Below are positions 1 to 10,685 of a DNA stretch of 64,000 nt, one piece after another (positions within the stretch are counted from its first letter, which is position 1; each line of letters opens with the position of its first letter). The DNA is from JBPRGH01 sp051418055 (GTDB taxonomy: Bacteria; Bacteroidota; Bacteroidia; Cytophagales; Cyclobacteriaceae): NCBI GenBank assembly GCA_051418055.1, contig JBPRGH010000002.1:1-64000 (forward strand), given 5' to 3'. The translations under genes were made by a program, and so were the position numbers. The notes below the pieces were generated by a model. The model was not told the DNA's origin, searched no databases, and was given only the letters and a program-made list of their open reading frames with translations.

Positions 1-56
1 CTTCCTTCTCCCTTCTTCCTTCTCCCTACTTCCTTCTCCCTACTTCCTTCTTTCAT
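1..56. repeat. Pyrimidine-rich short tandem repeat
   Basis: The left edge holds about three imperfect copies of a 14-bp unit (TACTTCCTTCTCCC and variants), starting at the window boundary. Short CT-rich arrays of this kind are frequent between genes in Bacteroidota. The copies are contiguous, without spacers, so this is not a CRISPR array. The array may extend to the left of the window. Confidence 0.7.
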
Positions 57-196
57 ATTTCAGATCTCTTACCCTCTCCCCCAATCTGGGTTATTAAAAA
101 TCAATATTTTTAATATTTGTTTAACTAAACAAAAAAAAATATTGCCAAGCTTCATCTTGTCAATTAAATATTCTATTATTGGAATTGAAAAGATAT

Positions 197-219
197 TTTT
201 CTAACCAAAAACAAACAAT
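197..219 (+). promoter_or_regulatory. A/C-rich leader before the first susC gene
   Basis: The stretch CTAACCAAAAACAAACAAT directly precedes the ATG and has no Shine-Dalgarno sequence. A very similar leader precedes the second susC gene at 11491-11516. The resemblance suggests a shared translation or mRNA-control element. Bacteroidota often initiate translation from A-rich leaders, so the function is inferred. Confidence 0.4.
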
Positions 220-3200
220 ATGAAGAAGTTTCTACTTTTATGCGCTATGCTCTTTGCATTTGCGCAGGTGTGGGCGCAGGAGCGTACCATTTCTGGAACG
301 GTGACTTCCGATGAGGGGGAACCATTACCGGGAGTTAACGTGGTGCTGAAAGGCACCAACAAAGGTGCTGTCACAGATTTTGACGGAAATTATAAGCTAT
401 CAGTTCCATCTGAAGGAGGTACCTTGATATTTTCTTTTATTGGACTTAAAACTCAGGAAGTTGAGATAGGTTCAAGATCAGTCGTAGATCTAACTATGAC
501 AGCCGATGTTACTCAGCTTAACGAAATTGTAGTAACGGCACTTAACGTACCGAGAGAAAAGAAAACACTTGGTTATGCTGTTCAGGAGGTTAAAGAAGAA
601 AACCTTCGTGTAGCCAGGGAAACTGATGTTAACCAGGCATTAGCCGGTAAAATTGCCGGTGTGCAGGTTATTTCAGGATCAGGTGCAAAATTTGGTACGG
701 CAGCCGTTCGTATCCGTGGTATTAGAGGACTTAGTGGTTCTGATCCACTTTATGTTCTTGATGGTGTTGTAGTTAATGATATTTCAGCTATCAACATGGA
801 TAACATCCAGTCTGTAAACGTTCTTAAGGGTGCAAATGCTGCAGCTTTATACGGTCTACGTGCAAGAGACGGTGTTGTGATGTTAACATCCAAGCAGGGA
901 AAAGAAGGTGTATTAACTGTAGACGTAAGAAACAGTACTTTCTTTGAAAATGTATCTGTACTTCCTGATTATCAGAATGAGTATGGTGGAGGTTACAGCC
1001 AGACATTCCAGACATTTGATTTTGACCCTACAGTTCATGATCCTGCATTATCGGGTCTTGATGGTCAGCCAATGGCATACTTCGCAGCTGATGAAAGCTG
1101 GGGACCACGTCTTGATGGTCGTCAGGTAGCTCAGTGGGATGCATTTGTTCCTGGCACTGAGGGATACGGTCAAACTCGCCCATGGTCAGCAAATCCTGAT
1201 AACGTAAGAAATTTCTTTGAAACAGGAACTTCAATAAACAATAGTTTATCTATTGGTAAAGGTGGAGAAGGATATAATATCAGAGCTACAGTTACTGATA
1301 TCAGAAGAAATGGTATTCTTCCGGGTTCAGAGCAGGACAGATTTTTCCTGAATCTTAATTCAACAATTGATCTGACGGATAAGTTGCAGATGGTTGCCCT
1401 TTCCAATTATAGCAAGACTAATACAACAGGTAACTTGTTTGAGGGATATAATTCTATTGGGTCAAACTTTAACCAGTGGTTCCAGCGTCAGCTGGATATG
1501 GATCTTTTAGAAAGATACTGGAGACTTCCTGATGGATCATACTCTAGCTGGAATTTGAGGTCTGCTACAAATACAAGGCCATTGTATTGGGATAACCCTT
1601 ATACAATGATGTATGCAAACTTCTCTAACAGAGAAACAGAAGTATTCAGTGGTAAATTCGGTCTTTCTTATGATATAATGGAAGATCTTAAGCTCACTGG
1701 TAACTTCACTCGTGAAGAAAGAAACTTCTGGATGGATGACCGTATAGGTTCAGGAACTTTAGATCTGGATCAATATAGAGTATTTACTTCAGACAGAAGA
1801 GAAGATAACCTGGAACTTATTGCTCAGTACAATACTCAGGTGAGTGATGACTTTTCTGTAGGTGTTTTAGCTGGAGGTAATGTTCGTTATTTCAGGGCCC
1901 AAAATCAGAATTTAGTTACCAACGGTGGTTTAGCTGTACCTGATCTTTATACAATTGGTGCTTCAGTAGATAGGCCTACTGCTACAAACAGTATATTTGA
2001 AAAAGAAGTAAGAAGCATGTTCGTGTCTGCTAATGTTGGATATCTTGAGACATTTTTCCTTGATGGTACATATAGAGCCGACTGGGTTTCTGCACTTGCA
2101 AATACTGATGATAATTTATTTGGTTACAAAATGCTTTCTGGAAGTGTTGTATTTTCAGAATTCTTCCCGAATTCAGACTTCCTTACTTTCGGAAAAGTCC
2201 GTGGTAGTATTGCTGAGGGTGGACAGGAAATTGATGCCTATGCTGATAACCTGACATTTCCCTTAGGAACTCCTTATGGAAGTTACCCTGCTATGTCTGT
2301 TCCTAATTCAGTGCCTGCATTTGTGGATGGTAGACCAGCCTTAGAAGCTGCGGTTACTACAGCTTATGAAGCAGGTATTGAAACAAGATTCCTTAACAGC
2401 AGAATCAATCTTGATCTTTCTTATTTCTTCTATGATAATACGAATGAAATTATTGATGTCACTGTAGCTTCAACAAGTGGTGTTTCTAGGCTTACAGATA
2501 ATTCAGGAAGAACGACTACAAAAGGATGGGAATTAGCCCTTGGTGGTTCTCCAATAAGAAGTGGAGATTTCAACTGGGATATAATGTTCAACTTTGCGAG
2601 TTTTGAAAATACCATTGAAGAGTTAAATGCGGAATTTGATCTTGAAGCTCTGACTTTAGGTAATGGTTTCAGAGGTACATCTACTTCAGGAGGCTGGGGT
2701 GGTATCCAGGCCAAAGCTGAAGTAGGCGGTGAATGGGGTACTATTATTGGTAGAAAATTCCGCAGGGATGATGCCGGTAATATGGTAGTTGATGCTGATG
2801 GTTACCCTCTTTATGATGATAACCAGGTTTTAGGTTCTATTCTGCCTGATTACACAGGTGGTATCTTTAACAGATTAACTTACAAGAACTTAGAGCTTAG
2901 CTTTACAATGGACTGGCAAATAGGTGGAACTGTTCACTCTATTACTAACATGTTTGGCGCTTATTCAGGTCTTACTGAAGAAACTGTAGGAAACAACGAT
3001 AAAGGAAACCCTATGCGTGATGCTCCATCTGAAGGTGGTGGATTAACATTTGGTGGTGTTCATGAAGATGGCACACCTAATACAACTTATGTTAGTGCTC
3101 CTTCATACTGGAAGAGCCAGTTTGCTTTGCATGAAAGATGGATATATGATGCTACTTACCTGAAACTTAGAGAAGTACGTTTAGGATATAGGCTTCCTTC

Positions 3201-3408
3201 CTCTCTTTTATCAGGTACATTTGTTAAAAATGCATCTATAGCAATTGTTTCAAATAATACCTTATTATTATATTCTGATGTACCGGGAATCGATCCTTCT
3301 GAGATTGGTGGTGATACTGTTGATGCACGTGTAAATGGCGCATGGGTAGATAGTGGAAACCTTCCTTCTACGAGAACATTAGGATTTGATATTAAGATTG
3401 GAATTTAA
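220..3408 (+). CDS. SusC/RagA-family TonB-dependent outer membrane receptor
   Basis: This is an outer membrane beta-barrel that, with a SusD lipoprotein, takes up oligomeric nutrients using TonB energy. The 1062-residue protein has a signal peptide (1-19, VWA then Q), a carboxypeptidase-regulatory-like domain (about 21-105), a TonB-box-like segment (EIVVTAL) and a plug. The plug carries the SusC signatures LYVLDGVVV and VLKGANAAALYG (near residue 201). The rest is barrel. The length is normal for SusC. Its SusD partner follows after 19 bp and a strong terminator closes the pair. The protein ends in Ile rather than the more usual Phe. No carbohydrate-active enzyme lies nearby, so the substrate is unknown; a peptide ligand is possible given the protease gene downstream. 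Confidence 0.95.
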   Translation: MKKFLLLCAMLFAFAQVWAQERTISGTVTSDEGEPLPGVNVVLKGTNKGAVTDFDGNYKLSVPSEGGTLIFSFIGLKTQEVEIGSRSVVDLTMTADVTQLNEIVVTALNVPREKKTLGYAVQEVKEENLRVARETDVNQALAGKIAGVQVISGSGAKFGTAAVRIRGIRGLSGSDPLYVLDGVVVNDISAINMDNIQSVNVLKGANAAALYGLRARDGVVMLTSKQGKEGVLTVDVRNSTFFENVSVLPDYQNEYGGGYSQTFQTFDFDPTVHDPALSGLDGQPMAYFAADESWGPRLDGRQVAQWDAFVPGTEGYGQTRPWSANPDNVRNFFETGTSINNSLSIGKGGEGYNIRATVTDIRRNGILPGSEQDRFFLNLNSTIDLTDKLQMVALSNYSKTNTTGNLFEGYNSIGSNFNQWFQRQLDMDLLERYWRLPDGSYSSWNLRSATNTRPLYWDNPYTMMYANFSNRETEVFSGKFGLSYDIMEDLKLTGNFTREERNFWMDDRIGSGTLDLDQYRVFTSDRREDNLELIAQYNTQVSDDFSVGVLAGGNVRYFRAQNQNLVTNGGLAVPDLYTIGASVDRPTATNSIFEKEVRSMFVSANVGYLETFFLDGTYRADWVSALANTDDNLFGYKMLSGSVVFSEFFPNSDFLTFGKVRGSIAEGGQEIDAYADNLTFPLGTPYGSYPAMSVPNSVPAFVDGRPALEAAVTTAYEAGIETRFLNSRINLDLSYFFYDNTNEIIDVTVASTSGVSRLTDNSGRTTTKGWELALGGSPIRSGDFNWDIMFNFASFENTIEELNAEFDLEALTLGNGFRGTSTSGGWGGIQAKAEVGGEWGTIIGRKFRRDDAGNMVVDADGYPLYDDNQVLGSILPDYTGGIFNRLTYKNLELSFTMDWQIGGTVHSITNMFGAYSGLTEETVGNNDKGNPMRDAPSEGGGLTFGGVHEDGTPNTTYVSAPSYWKSQFALHERWIYDATYLKLREVRLGYRLPSSLLSGTFVKNASIAIVSNNTLLLYSDVPGIDPSEIGGDTVDARVNGAWVDSGNLPSTRTLGFDIKIGI

Positions 3409-3427
3409 TTTTTAAATATTAAATCAT

Positions 3428-4924
3428 ATGAAAATAAATAATCTAAAAATAAAATCATTGTTTGCAGGGTGCTTCTTTTTGATGTTCACGGCCTGCGACA
3501 TGGGTGACTTTGGTGATCTGAATAACAGTCCAAATGCAACTACGGAACCTTTAACTTCTAATCTATTAACTAGTGCGCTTAGAGGTTTAGGTGAAACGGT
3601 TACTGCAACACAGGGTACACATTATGTACAGCACCTGGCAAATTCTCAGTATACTGATGCTGATAATTATCAAACAGTAAATTTTAGCTTCAACGGGTTT
3701 TATGCCGGAGAATTGTCGGATCTTGATTTGATAATCAGAACGAATACAAATGAGGAGACGAAAGTTGATGCTCAGCGTTTTGGCAAAAATGCAAATCAGA
3801 TTGCAGTAGCTAAAATCCTCCAGGCATATTATTTCCATCACATGACAGACAGATGGGGAGATATACCTTTTACTGAAGCTTTAAAGTGGCATGAGGGAGA
3901 GTATACACCTGCATTTGATACTCAGGAGACAGTTTATAATGGTATCTTCATCATGTTGGACGAAGCTGTTCAGATGATTGAAGGTGATGTTGATGCTAAT
4001 CTTGCTGCCGGTGATTTCTTATTTGGTGGAGATATGACCAGATGGAAAGATTTTGCTAATACTACTCGTATGGTAGCAGCATTAAGGCTTTCTGAAAGAA
4101 ATCCTGGAAAAGCAGAAGATGAATTCAATGCAGCTTTGGATGCCAGTGGTGGTGTTGTAAGCAGCAATGATGAGAATATCAACTACCCTTATCTTGCTGA
4201 AGCAAATAACCAGAATCCATGGTTTGCCAGGTTCTTAACCCGTACTGATTATGCAATTGCTGAACCATTAGTGGAACAAATGCATACAGTTGCTAATGGG
4301 GGTGTCCTTGATGTAGCTATGGACCCAAGGTTACCTATCTATGCAAATACAAGGGAAAATTCCACTGAGATTGTAGGAATGCCTTACGGTTTGACCCAGG
4401 CACAGACCGGAGACTGGAAAGCGGATAATGGTGGAGAGCCTTCTTATCTTGGAGATTACTTCAGAGAGCAGGGCCAGGATCTTCCGATATTTAGCTATGC
4501 TCAGGTATTGTTCTCTATGGCTGAAGCAGCTGAGAGAAACTGGATTGCAGGAAATGCTGAAGATTTTTATAATGAGGGAATAGAAGCTTCACTAGAAATG
4601 TACGGAGTAGAGGATCAATTAACTCCTTACATGCTGAACTCTGAAGTGGCATTTGATCCTGCAAGGGCAATGGAGCAAATCCTTACTCAAAAGTGGATTG
4701 CATTATACACTAATGGTTATGAAGCATGGGCAGAATGGAGAAGAACAGGTTTACCTAACCTGGCTCCTTCACCAAATGCGTTTACTGAGAATGGTGAGAT
4801 CCCTACAAGGCAGGCTTATCCTGTTACAGAAAGAGATCTTAATCCAACCAGTTATGATGAGGCAGTAAGCAGATTAGGCGGAGCTGATAATCTTATCGGA
4901 AAAGTATGGTGGGATGCTAATTAA
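3428..4924 (+). CDS. SusD/RagB-like nutrient-binding outer membrane lipoprotein (SusD-like-2 type)
   Basis: This is the surface lipoprotein that forms the lid on the SusC barrel encoded just upstream. The 498-residue protein has a lipobox MFTAC with the lipidated Cys at 23. The N-terminal part contains the NNSPNATTEPLTSNLL segment and the C-terminus ends in KVWWD. Both are typical of the SusD-like-2 (PF12771-type) branch rather than the classical RagB branch represented by the second pair at 14554. It is co-transcribed with the preceding susC gene, 19 bp apart, and is followed by a rho-independent terminator. The ligand cannot be read from the sequence. Confidence 0.93.
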   Translation: MKINNLKIKSLFAGCFFLMFTACDMGDFGDLNNSPNATTEPLTSNLLTSALRGLGETVTATQGTHYVQHLANSQYTDADNYQTVNFSFNGFYAGELSDLDLIIRTNTNEETKVDAQRFGKNANQIAVAKILQAYYFHHMTDRWGDIPFTEALKWHEGEYTPAFDTQETVYNGIFIMLDEAVQMIEGDVDANLAAGDFLFGGDMTRWKDFANTTRMVAALRLSERNPGKAEDEFNAALDASGGVVSSNDENINYPYLAEANNQNPWFARFLTRTDYAIAEPLVEQMHTVANGGVLDVAMDPRLPIYANTRENSTEIVGMPYGLTQAQTGDWKADNGGEPSYLGDYFREQGQDLPIFSYAQVLFSMAEAAERNWIAGNAEDFYNEGIEASLEMYGVEDQLTPYMLNSEVAFDPARAMEQILTQKWIALYTNGYEAWAEWRRTGLPNLAPSPNAFTENGEIPTRQAYPVTERDLNPTSYDEAVSRLGGADNLIGKVWWDAN

Positions 4925-4944
4925 TCTCATAAACTAGTTTATTT

Positions 4945-4977
4945 AAAAGGCCGGACACGAAAGTATCCGGCCTTTTT
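4945..4977 (+). terminator. Rho-independent terminator of the first susCD operon
   Basis: The arms AAAAGGCCGGA and TCCGGCCTTTTT form an 11-bp, GC-rich stem with a 10-nt loop and a T-tract. It starts about 20 bp after the susD stop. Confidence 0.9.
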
Positions 4978-5150
4978 GCTTTAGAAAATTTTATAACCGC
5001 AGTATATGCAAGAAGGAATTAAATTGATTTGCTTTAAATACTGTAACGCATTATTTATCTTTAAATAAAAATAATATGGTGCAGAATATTTAAAACTTAC
5101 CATTATTATAATTGTATTATAGTTTAAGATTTAAAGGAATTGATTGAATT

Positions 5151-8100
5151 ATGAAGTATATTTATTTATTTCTCTTACTTTTTTTTAGTGCTGAAACGTT
5201 AGCACAATTCAATCACTCAGCTGTAAAAGGCGCTATTCAGCTACCTCCTTCCTATGATACATGTTATGCTTATGTGTCCACGGAACAATCCAGGATACAT
5301 AATACAAACCCTCGTTTTTTAAAATTTAAAGAGTTACATAATACGGATAAAAAATCAGCTCGTGTTTATCAGAATACATTAGCTACTTCAGAAATAGAAA
5401 TAATCTTCACTTCAAATTTCAATGCCGTTCCTGAAGCAAAAGAAGCTTTCCGTTTTGCTGCGGATATGTGGGAAATGGAAATAGTCTCATCCGTACCTAT
5501 TGTGGTATTTGCTGATTTTAGAGCGCTCGGTAGCAATACAATAGGACAAAATTCTTCCAATCGTGTAATAAATGTGCCTAATGCACCGGATCCCACATTA
5601 GCTTATGTTTCTTCTTTAGGTAATGCTATCTCCGGAACTGACCTGCTGCCTGGACAGCCTGATCTTATTCAAACCTACAATAGTGATTTTAACTTCTATT
5701 ATGGAACAGATGCTAATCCACCAGCAGGGGAAATGGATTTTGTAACAATAGCTTTTCATGAAATAGGCCATGGTTTGGGTATTACAGGAAGTTCAAATGC
5801 CGGAAATGGTGTGGGAATGAATTTAGGTAGGAATCCAATGATATGGGATTTTTATGTTGAATTAGGCAGTGGCATTTCCATAATTGATCTGGGGTTCTCC
5901 ACTCCTGAACAACAAGCAGCATTAGTTAGTAACAATTTATTTATTGACAGTTATTTTTCAACTAAGGCGCTTGATGGGATAAGGCCAAAAATATATGCCC
6001 CTACCGATTTTAATCCCGGTTCAAGCTATTCACACTGGGATGAAAATACATTTCTCAGAGGCACACCAAATTCTTTAATGACCCCTTTTAATGCTACAGG
6101 TGAAGCAATCCATGATCCGGGTGATATTACTCGCGGTATCCTCAGGGATATGGGCTGGGAGCTGGCTTCAAAATTAAATGTTGATCTGGCTGTGCTGGAA
6201 ATAATATCTCCTACATCCGGTGTTAATTTGGGTGAAGAATCTGTCACTGTAGAAATTGGCAATGCAGGACTGTCTGAAGTTTCTAAAATTGATATATCCT
6301 ACCGTATTGATGGAGGCGAATGGATAACCGGAACATATAGTGGATTAATACAACCTATGGGAACGGATTTTTTCACTTTTCCTCAACGTGCCAACCTTTC
6401 TGTTCCTGGAAAAACCTATACAATTGAAGTAAGAATAGATTATTTTATAGATGAAAACCAGGAAAATAATACATTAACAAAAACAGTAACTCACCTGCTG
6501 CCGGTAACCAGCTTTCCCTATACTGAAAGCTTTGAAGATGGAAAAAGCAGTTGGGCTGTAGAGGGCGACCCTGTTTGGGAATTAGGAGTTCCGTCAGGTG
6601 ATATTTTAAATGCAGCTTCTGATGGGGATACTGCCTGGGTAACTAATTTATCGGGAAATTATCCTGATGAATCTACTTCTTTTTTAGTGTCACCGGTATT
6701 TGATTTTACAAACAGGCATGATCCGATAATAGAATTTGATCTTTGGTATGATATAGAATTTGGTTGGGATGGTCTTGCACTACAGGCTTCTTTTAACAAT
6801 GGATCCACTTGGCAAACTGTAGGTAGTTTTGGTGATGGGTTAAACTGGTATAATGATGGAGATACACGTCCCGCTGCCCCCGATGAAAGTGAAGGTAGTG
6901 ATGGAATAGATGCTTTAATTGCCGCAGTAGGGGATGGTGACGGATGGACCGGTACAGGTGCCACGGGTACAAATGGATATGTAACTGCCAGGCATACCAT
7001 TCAGGGAGCAGGTGGTCAGGAAAATGTAATGCTGAGATTTGTTTTTGCCTCCGATCAGGCCGTTAATGAAGAGGGAGCAGCAATAGATAATGTATCAATT
7101 TTTGCCCCTGAAATAGTTGAAAATGATGTTGGTGTCACTCAAATCTTATCTCCTGAATCAGGTAATCTTGGAAATCAGGAAACAATTCGGATAAGGGTAA
7201 AGAATTTTGGGACTGCCGCCGCAGCAGATTTTAATGTGGGTTATCAGATTAATGATAATATGCCGGTTGTTGAAACTGTAACTCAATCAATAGCAGCTGG
7301 TGCCGATGATACTTATACTTTCACTACGCCAGCAGATCTTTCAGTCAAACAGGCTTATACAATAAAAGCATTTACAAGCTATACGACTGACCAAAATGCT
7401 ATTAATGATACTTCTACAGTAATAATTGAAAGTATTCAAACTATTAGCTCATTTCCTTATAAAGAAAGTTTTGAAACAGGAGATGGATTTTGGTTTGCTT
7501 TAGGAGATTCCAGCTCATGGGAGCTTGCTACCCCTTCCGGATTAAAAATAAATTCAGCAAGTGATGGAAATATGGCATGGATTACGAATGCAGATGGTGA
7601 ATACAATAACAGCGAGACATCTTATTTACAAAGTCCTGCATTTGATTTCACCAATGTAACCCAGCCGAGGATTGTTTTTGATCTTTGGTATGAGACAGAA
7701 GATCTTAAAGATGGTCTTTTCCTTCAGTTTTCAACAGATAGAGGAAGTACCTGGCAAACAATGACGACAGATGGAGAATCAGATATAAATGGCTATAATA
7801 CCATAGGTCTTAGATCTCAATTCAATCCTATTGGTTTAGCCTGGTCGGGAAGTTCTTCAGGTTATCAAACGGTGGTGATAAATCCTGCTGTTTTATCAGG
7901 TGAGACTTTTGTACAATTTCGCTTTGTTTTTACATCTAACAGGTCAAATAAAGATGAGGGGATTGCAATAGATAACATCAGAATATTTGATGTGGCGGAT
8001 ATCTCCTATACAATTACCTGCCCGGCAAATGTTTCAGTAGGAAATGATCCGGGAGAGAACTTTGCTTTTGTTGGATTAGATAATCCGGCTGTGAGTACAA

Positions 8101-10685
8101 CAGGGGGTACAATTACTTATAGTAATACTTTTACAAATTCTGCTGATCCTGCTGCCAATTATCCTATAGGTACTACCAACGTTGACTTTATTGTTGATGT
8201 GGATGGAGTGGTCAGGACCTGTTCGGCAACAGTAACAGTGGACGATATTGAACCTCCGGTCATTATTTGTCCTGACGATAAAACAGTGGCTGTTCCTCCG
8301 GGAACATCATCAACAACGGTCACTTATAATCAGCCTATAGTATCTGATAATTATGGCTTTTTAACACAATTTACTTACTCTACTAATCAAACTGTTGACG
8401 GAGAATCAGGAATTGCCTGTGCGACAGGTCCAAATTCCTTTATAAGGATCTTTGAGCTTAAGGAGGATTTTCAGGTAGAAAATTCATTTGATATAAAAAG
8501 TGTCGATGTAGGCGTGCAGGTAGTAAACGAAGGGGATGTACATGCTGAAGGAAATTTTGTGCCTGCAAAAATTAATCTGTACCTTTTTAATACAACACAG
8601 TTTTCCAAGGATAATCCGGCTGAATTTATTTTTAATAATATGATCTTGTTAAAGTCGCAGGATTTCCTTCTTCCGATAGGCATTGAGAATGAAATTGTCA
8701 ATGTACCTGTTGAGGCAACTGTGCCGGAGGGATATGCAGTTGTAGTGGAATTTTATACTGAGGCAGGCAGTGATCAGGTATTTCCTGGTGCAAATCCTGT
8801 TCAAACCGGAGATAGCTATATTGTTGCTCCTTCATGTGGTATAAATGACCCTACTTCCGTAAGTAGCCCGGAGCTGGATTTTCCTGACTCCCAATGGATA
8901 ATGAATTTAAACGGGTTATCAAAATCGAGTGATGAGGCTGTGCTTGTTTCTGGTAATGCCAGCGGTACATCATTTCCTCTTGGAGCAAATACCGTTGAAT
9001 TCAGCGCAGAAGATATTTCAGGGTTGACATCTACATGTTCATTCACGGTGAATGTAGTTGAGGCAGAGCTAAGTACACCTGTAAATCTAACTGTAATTGA
9101 CCAGGCCGAAACCAGCCTGACAATTGCCTGGGATTCTGTTGCCGGTGTTGATTTTTACCAGCTTAGTGTATCAAAAGATGATTTTCAATCTTTTGATCAG
9201 CAGTATGATGGGCTGATAGTTTCGGATACTTCTGTTCAATTAACAGGTCTGGCCCCAAATCAGGCTTATTTTATAAAAGTAAGGTCTGTAAATAATAGTA
9301 GTGATCCCACACAGTTCTCTGCCTTTAGTAATCGATTATTAACTACCACAACTATTGCAGCTCCACAAGTATTCCCTCCTGAATTTATTACTGATACTCA
9401 GTTTAAATTTGCATGGACACCTATTGAAAATATAGATCGGTATCAGATACAGGTCTCTACAGATAATTTTGCAACTCTTGCGTTTAATAAGATTAGAACT
9501 GGTGATGAATTATTGGTGGAGGACCTGCAGCCAAATACGTTATATAGTTATCGTGTACGGGCAGTAAATGCGGCAGGTGAGTCTGTTTATTCAAATATAG
9601 GAACTGCCGCCACATTGCCGGATGAGCCAACAGCGCTGCCCGTTACAGAAATACAAGCCGAATCATTTACTGCAAAATGGAATGCTGTAACAGGAGCAGA
9701 ATCATATTTTATAGATGTATCGAGGGATAATTTTGAAACCCTTGTGGTGGATTCTATGGAAGTAACAGGTACTTCTTATACAGTAACAGGTTTGAAAAGT
9801 AATACTAATTATCAGTATCGTGTAAGGGCTTTCAGTTCCGTAGGAGGTTCATCACTAAATTCAAATATTATTTTTGTTACTACACATGCTAAAGTCCCCG
9901 TGGCTTTAGACCCATCTAAAGTTACTGATTATGGTGTAAAGGCACAATGGACTTCTACAAATGCACATGCATATGAACTGGATGTTTCAAAAGATAATTT
10001 TGATACTTTCGTAGTAAAAGATTTTATAGTAAATGATACAACAGAAGCGGTATTCAGGCTCTCGGCCAATACCACATATAGCTATAGAGTACGAGCTGTG
10101 AACCGTAAAGGAGTTGTTTCACCTTCTTCAAATGTTGTAACCTTTACTACTACTGATCTGCCTTTGGCTGTACCAACAGCTACAGAAGCTACAGATATAA
10201 AAACGTTTTCATTCAGGGCGAACTGGACTGAAGTGCCGGAAGCGCAGTTTTACAGTGTGCAGATAAGTGATGACAATTTTGCTACAGTGCTGGATGAATT
10301 TACCGGTTTTGGAAATTCATTGACTATTGCAGGTTTAGAGGATGATAAGCAGTATTATTATCGGGTTCAGGCGCAAAATAATGAGGCATCTTCTGAATTT
10401 TCAAATATTGTTCCTGTAATGACTATTTTGGGAGTAGGCGGCGAGAATTATGAGTTAACTTTTTATCCTAATCCTGTAAAAGATGTATTCACTGTGTTAA
10501 CCTCTCAATTTATACAGGACCTCGAGGTTTATAATATCGGAGGGCAGAGGCAATCTGTAAATGTTATTAATTATGATAGAAAGATGCTGAATATTAACAT
10601 GAGCCATTTAGAAAAGGGCATATATATTGCTCTATTACGTTATGAGAATGGCCAGGTTGGCTCCATTAAATTTGTAAAACAATGA
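5151..10685 (+). CDS. Giant T9SS-secreted zinc metalloprotease with CARDB, MAM-like, HYR and FN3 domains
   Basis: This is a 1844-residue secreted protease. It has a signal peptide (1-19), then a catalytic domain with the zinc motif HEIGHGLGITG at 203-213 and a downstream SHWDE...NSLMTP segment that fits a Met-turn. CARDB-like beta domains (about 345-450 and 655-760) alternate with MAM-like domains that open with FPYxESFE (about 453-653 and 765-946). Two HYR-type domains follow; the second is split by an insertion of about 195 residues. Five fibronectin III domains (about 1305-1755) come next, then a type A T9SS sorting domain (1765-1844, with the FYPNPVKD motif). The protein should be exported by the signal peptide, cross the outer membrane by T9SS and be anchored or released. 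The substrate is unknown. The next gene overlaps the stop codon (ATGA). Confidence 0.88.
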   Translation: MKYIYLFLLLFFSAETLAQFNHSAVKGAIQLPPSYDTCYAYVSTEQSRIHNTNPRFLKFKELHNTDKKSARVYQNTLATSEIEIIFTSNFNAVPEAKEAFRFAADMWEMEIVSSVPIVVFADFRALGSNTIGQNSSNRVINVPNAPDPTLAYVSSLGNAISGTDLLPGQPDLIQTYNSDFNFYYGTDANPPAGEMDFVTIAFHEIGHGLGITGSSNAGNGVGMNLGRNPMIWDFYVELGSGISIIDLGFSTPEQQAALVSNNLFIDSYFSTKALDGIRPKIYAPTDFNPGSSYSHWDENTFLRGTPNSLMTPFNATGEAIHDPGDITRGILRDMGWELASKLNVDLAVLEIISPTSGVNLGEESVTVEIGNAGLSEVSKIDISYRIDGGEWITGTYSGLIQPMGTDFFTFPQRANLSVPGKTYTIEVRIDYFIDENQENNTLTKTVTHLLPVTSFPYTESFEDGKSSWAVEGDPVWELGVPSGDILNAASDGDTAWVTNLSGNYPDESTSFLVSPVFDFTNRHDPIIEFDLWYDIEFGWDGLALQASFNNGSTWQTVGSFGDGLNWYNDGDTRPAAPDESEGSDGIDALIAAVGDGDGWTGTGATGTNGYVTARHTIQGAGGQENVMLRFVFASDQAVNEEGAAIDNVSIFAPEIVENDVGVTQILSPESGNLGNQETIRIRVKNFGTAAAADFNVGYQINDNMPVVETVTQSIAAGADDTYTFTTPADLSVKQAYTIKAFTSYTTDQNAINDTSTVIIESIQTISSFPYKESFETGDGFWFALGDSSSWELATPSGLKINSASDGNMAWITNADGEYNNSETSYLQSPAFDFTNVTQPRIVFDLWYETEDLKDGLFLQFSTDRGSTWQTMTTDGESDINGYNTIGLRSQFNPIGLAWSGSSSGYQTVVINPAVLSGETFVQFRFVFTSNRSNKDEGIAIDNIRIFDVADISYTITCPANVSVGNDPGENFAFVGLDNPAVSTTGGTITYSNTFTNSADPAANYPIGTTNVDFIVDVDGVVRTCSATVTVDDIEPPVIICPDDKTVAVPPGTSSTTVTYNQPIVSDNYGFLTQFTYSTNQTVDGESGIACATGPNSFIRIFELKEDFQVENSFDIKSVDVGVQVVNEGDVHAEGNFVPAKINLYLFNTTQFSKDNPAEFIFNNMILLKSQDFLLPIGIENEIVNVPVEATVPEGYAVVVEFYTEAGSDQVFPGANPVQTGDSYIVAPSCGINDPTSVSSPELDFPDSQWIMNLNGLSKSSDEAVLVSGNASGTSFPLGANTVEFSAEDISGLTSTCSFTVNVVEAELSTPVNLTVIDQAETSLTIAWDSVAGVDFYQLSVSKDDFQSFDQQYDGLIVSDTSVQLTGLAPNQAYFIKVRSVNNSSDPTQFSAFSNRLLTTTTIAAPQVFPPEFITDTQFKFAWTPIENIDRYQIQVSTDNFATLAFNKIRTGDELLVEDLQPNTLYSYRVRAVNAAGESVYSNIGTAATLPDEPTALPVTEIQAESFTAKWNAVTGAESYFIDVSRDNFETLVVDSMEVTGTSYTVTGLKSNTNYQYRVRAFSSVGGSSLNSNIIFVTTHAKVPVALDPSKVTDYGVKAQWTSTNAHAYELDVSKDNFDTFVVKDFIVNDTTEAVFRLSANTTYSYRVRAVNRKGVVSPSSNVVTFTTTDLPLAVPTATEATDIKTFSFRANWTEVPEAQFYSVQISDDNFATVLDEFTGFGNSLTIAGLEDDKQYYYRVQAQNNEASSEFSNIVPVMTILGVGGENYELTFYPNPVKDVFTVLTSQFIQDLEVYNIGGQRQSVNVINYDRKMLNINMSHLEKGIYIALLRYENGQVGSIKFVKQ

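Noticed and set aside
1..56. Possible CRISPR array at the left edge
   Set aside because: The repeats are 14 bp and contiguous, without unique spacers, and no cas gene is nearby.
6659..7000. 113-codon frame antisense to the metalloprotease gene
   Set aside because: It is rich in Pro and Ser because of codon complementarity, lacks a family pattern and lies inside a clear MAM-like domain.
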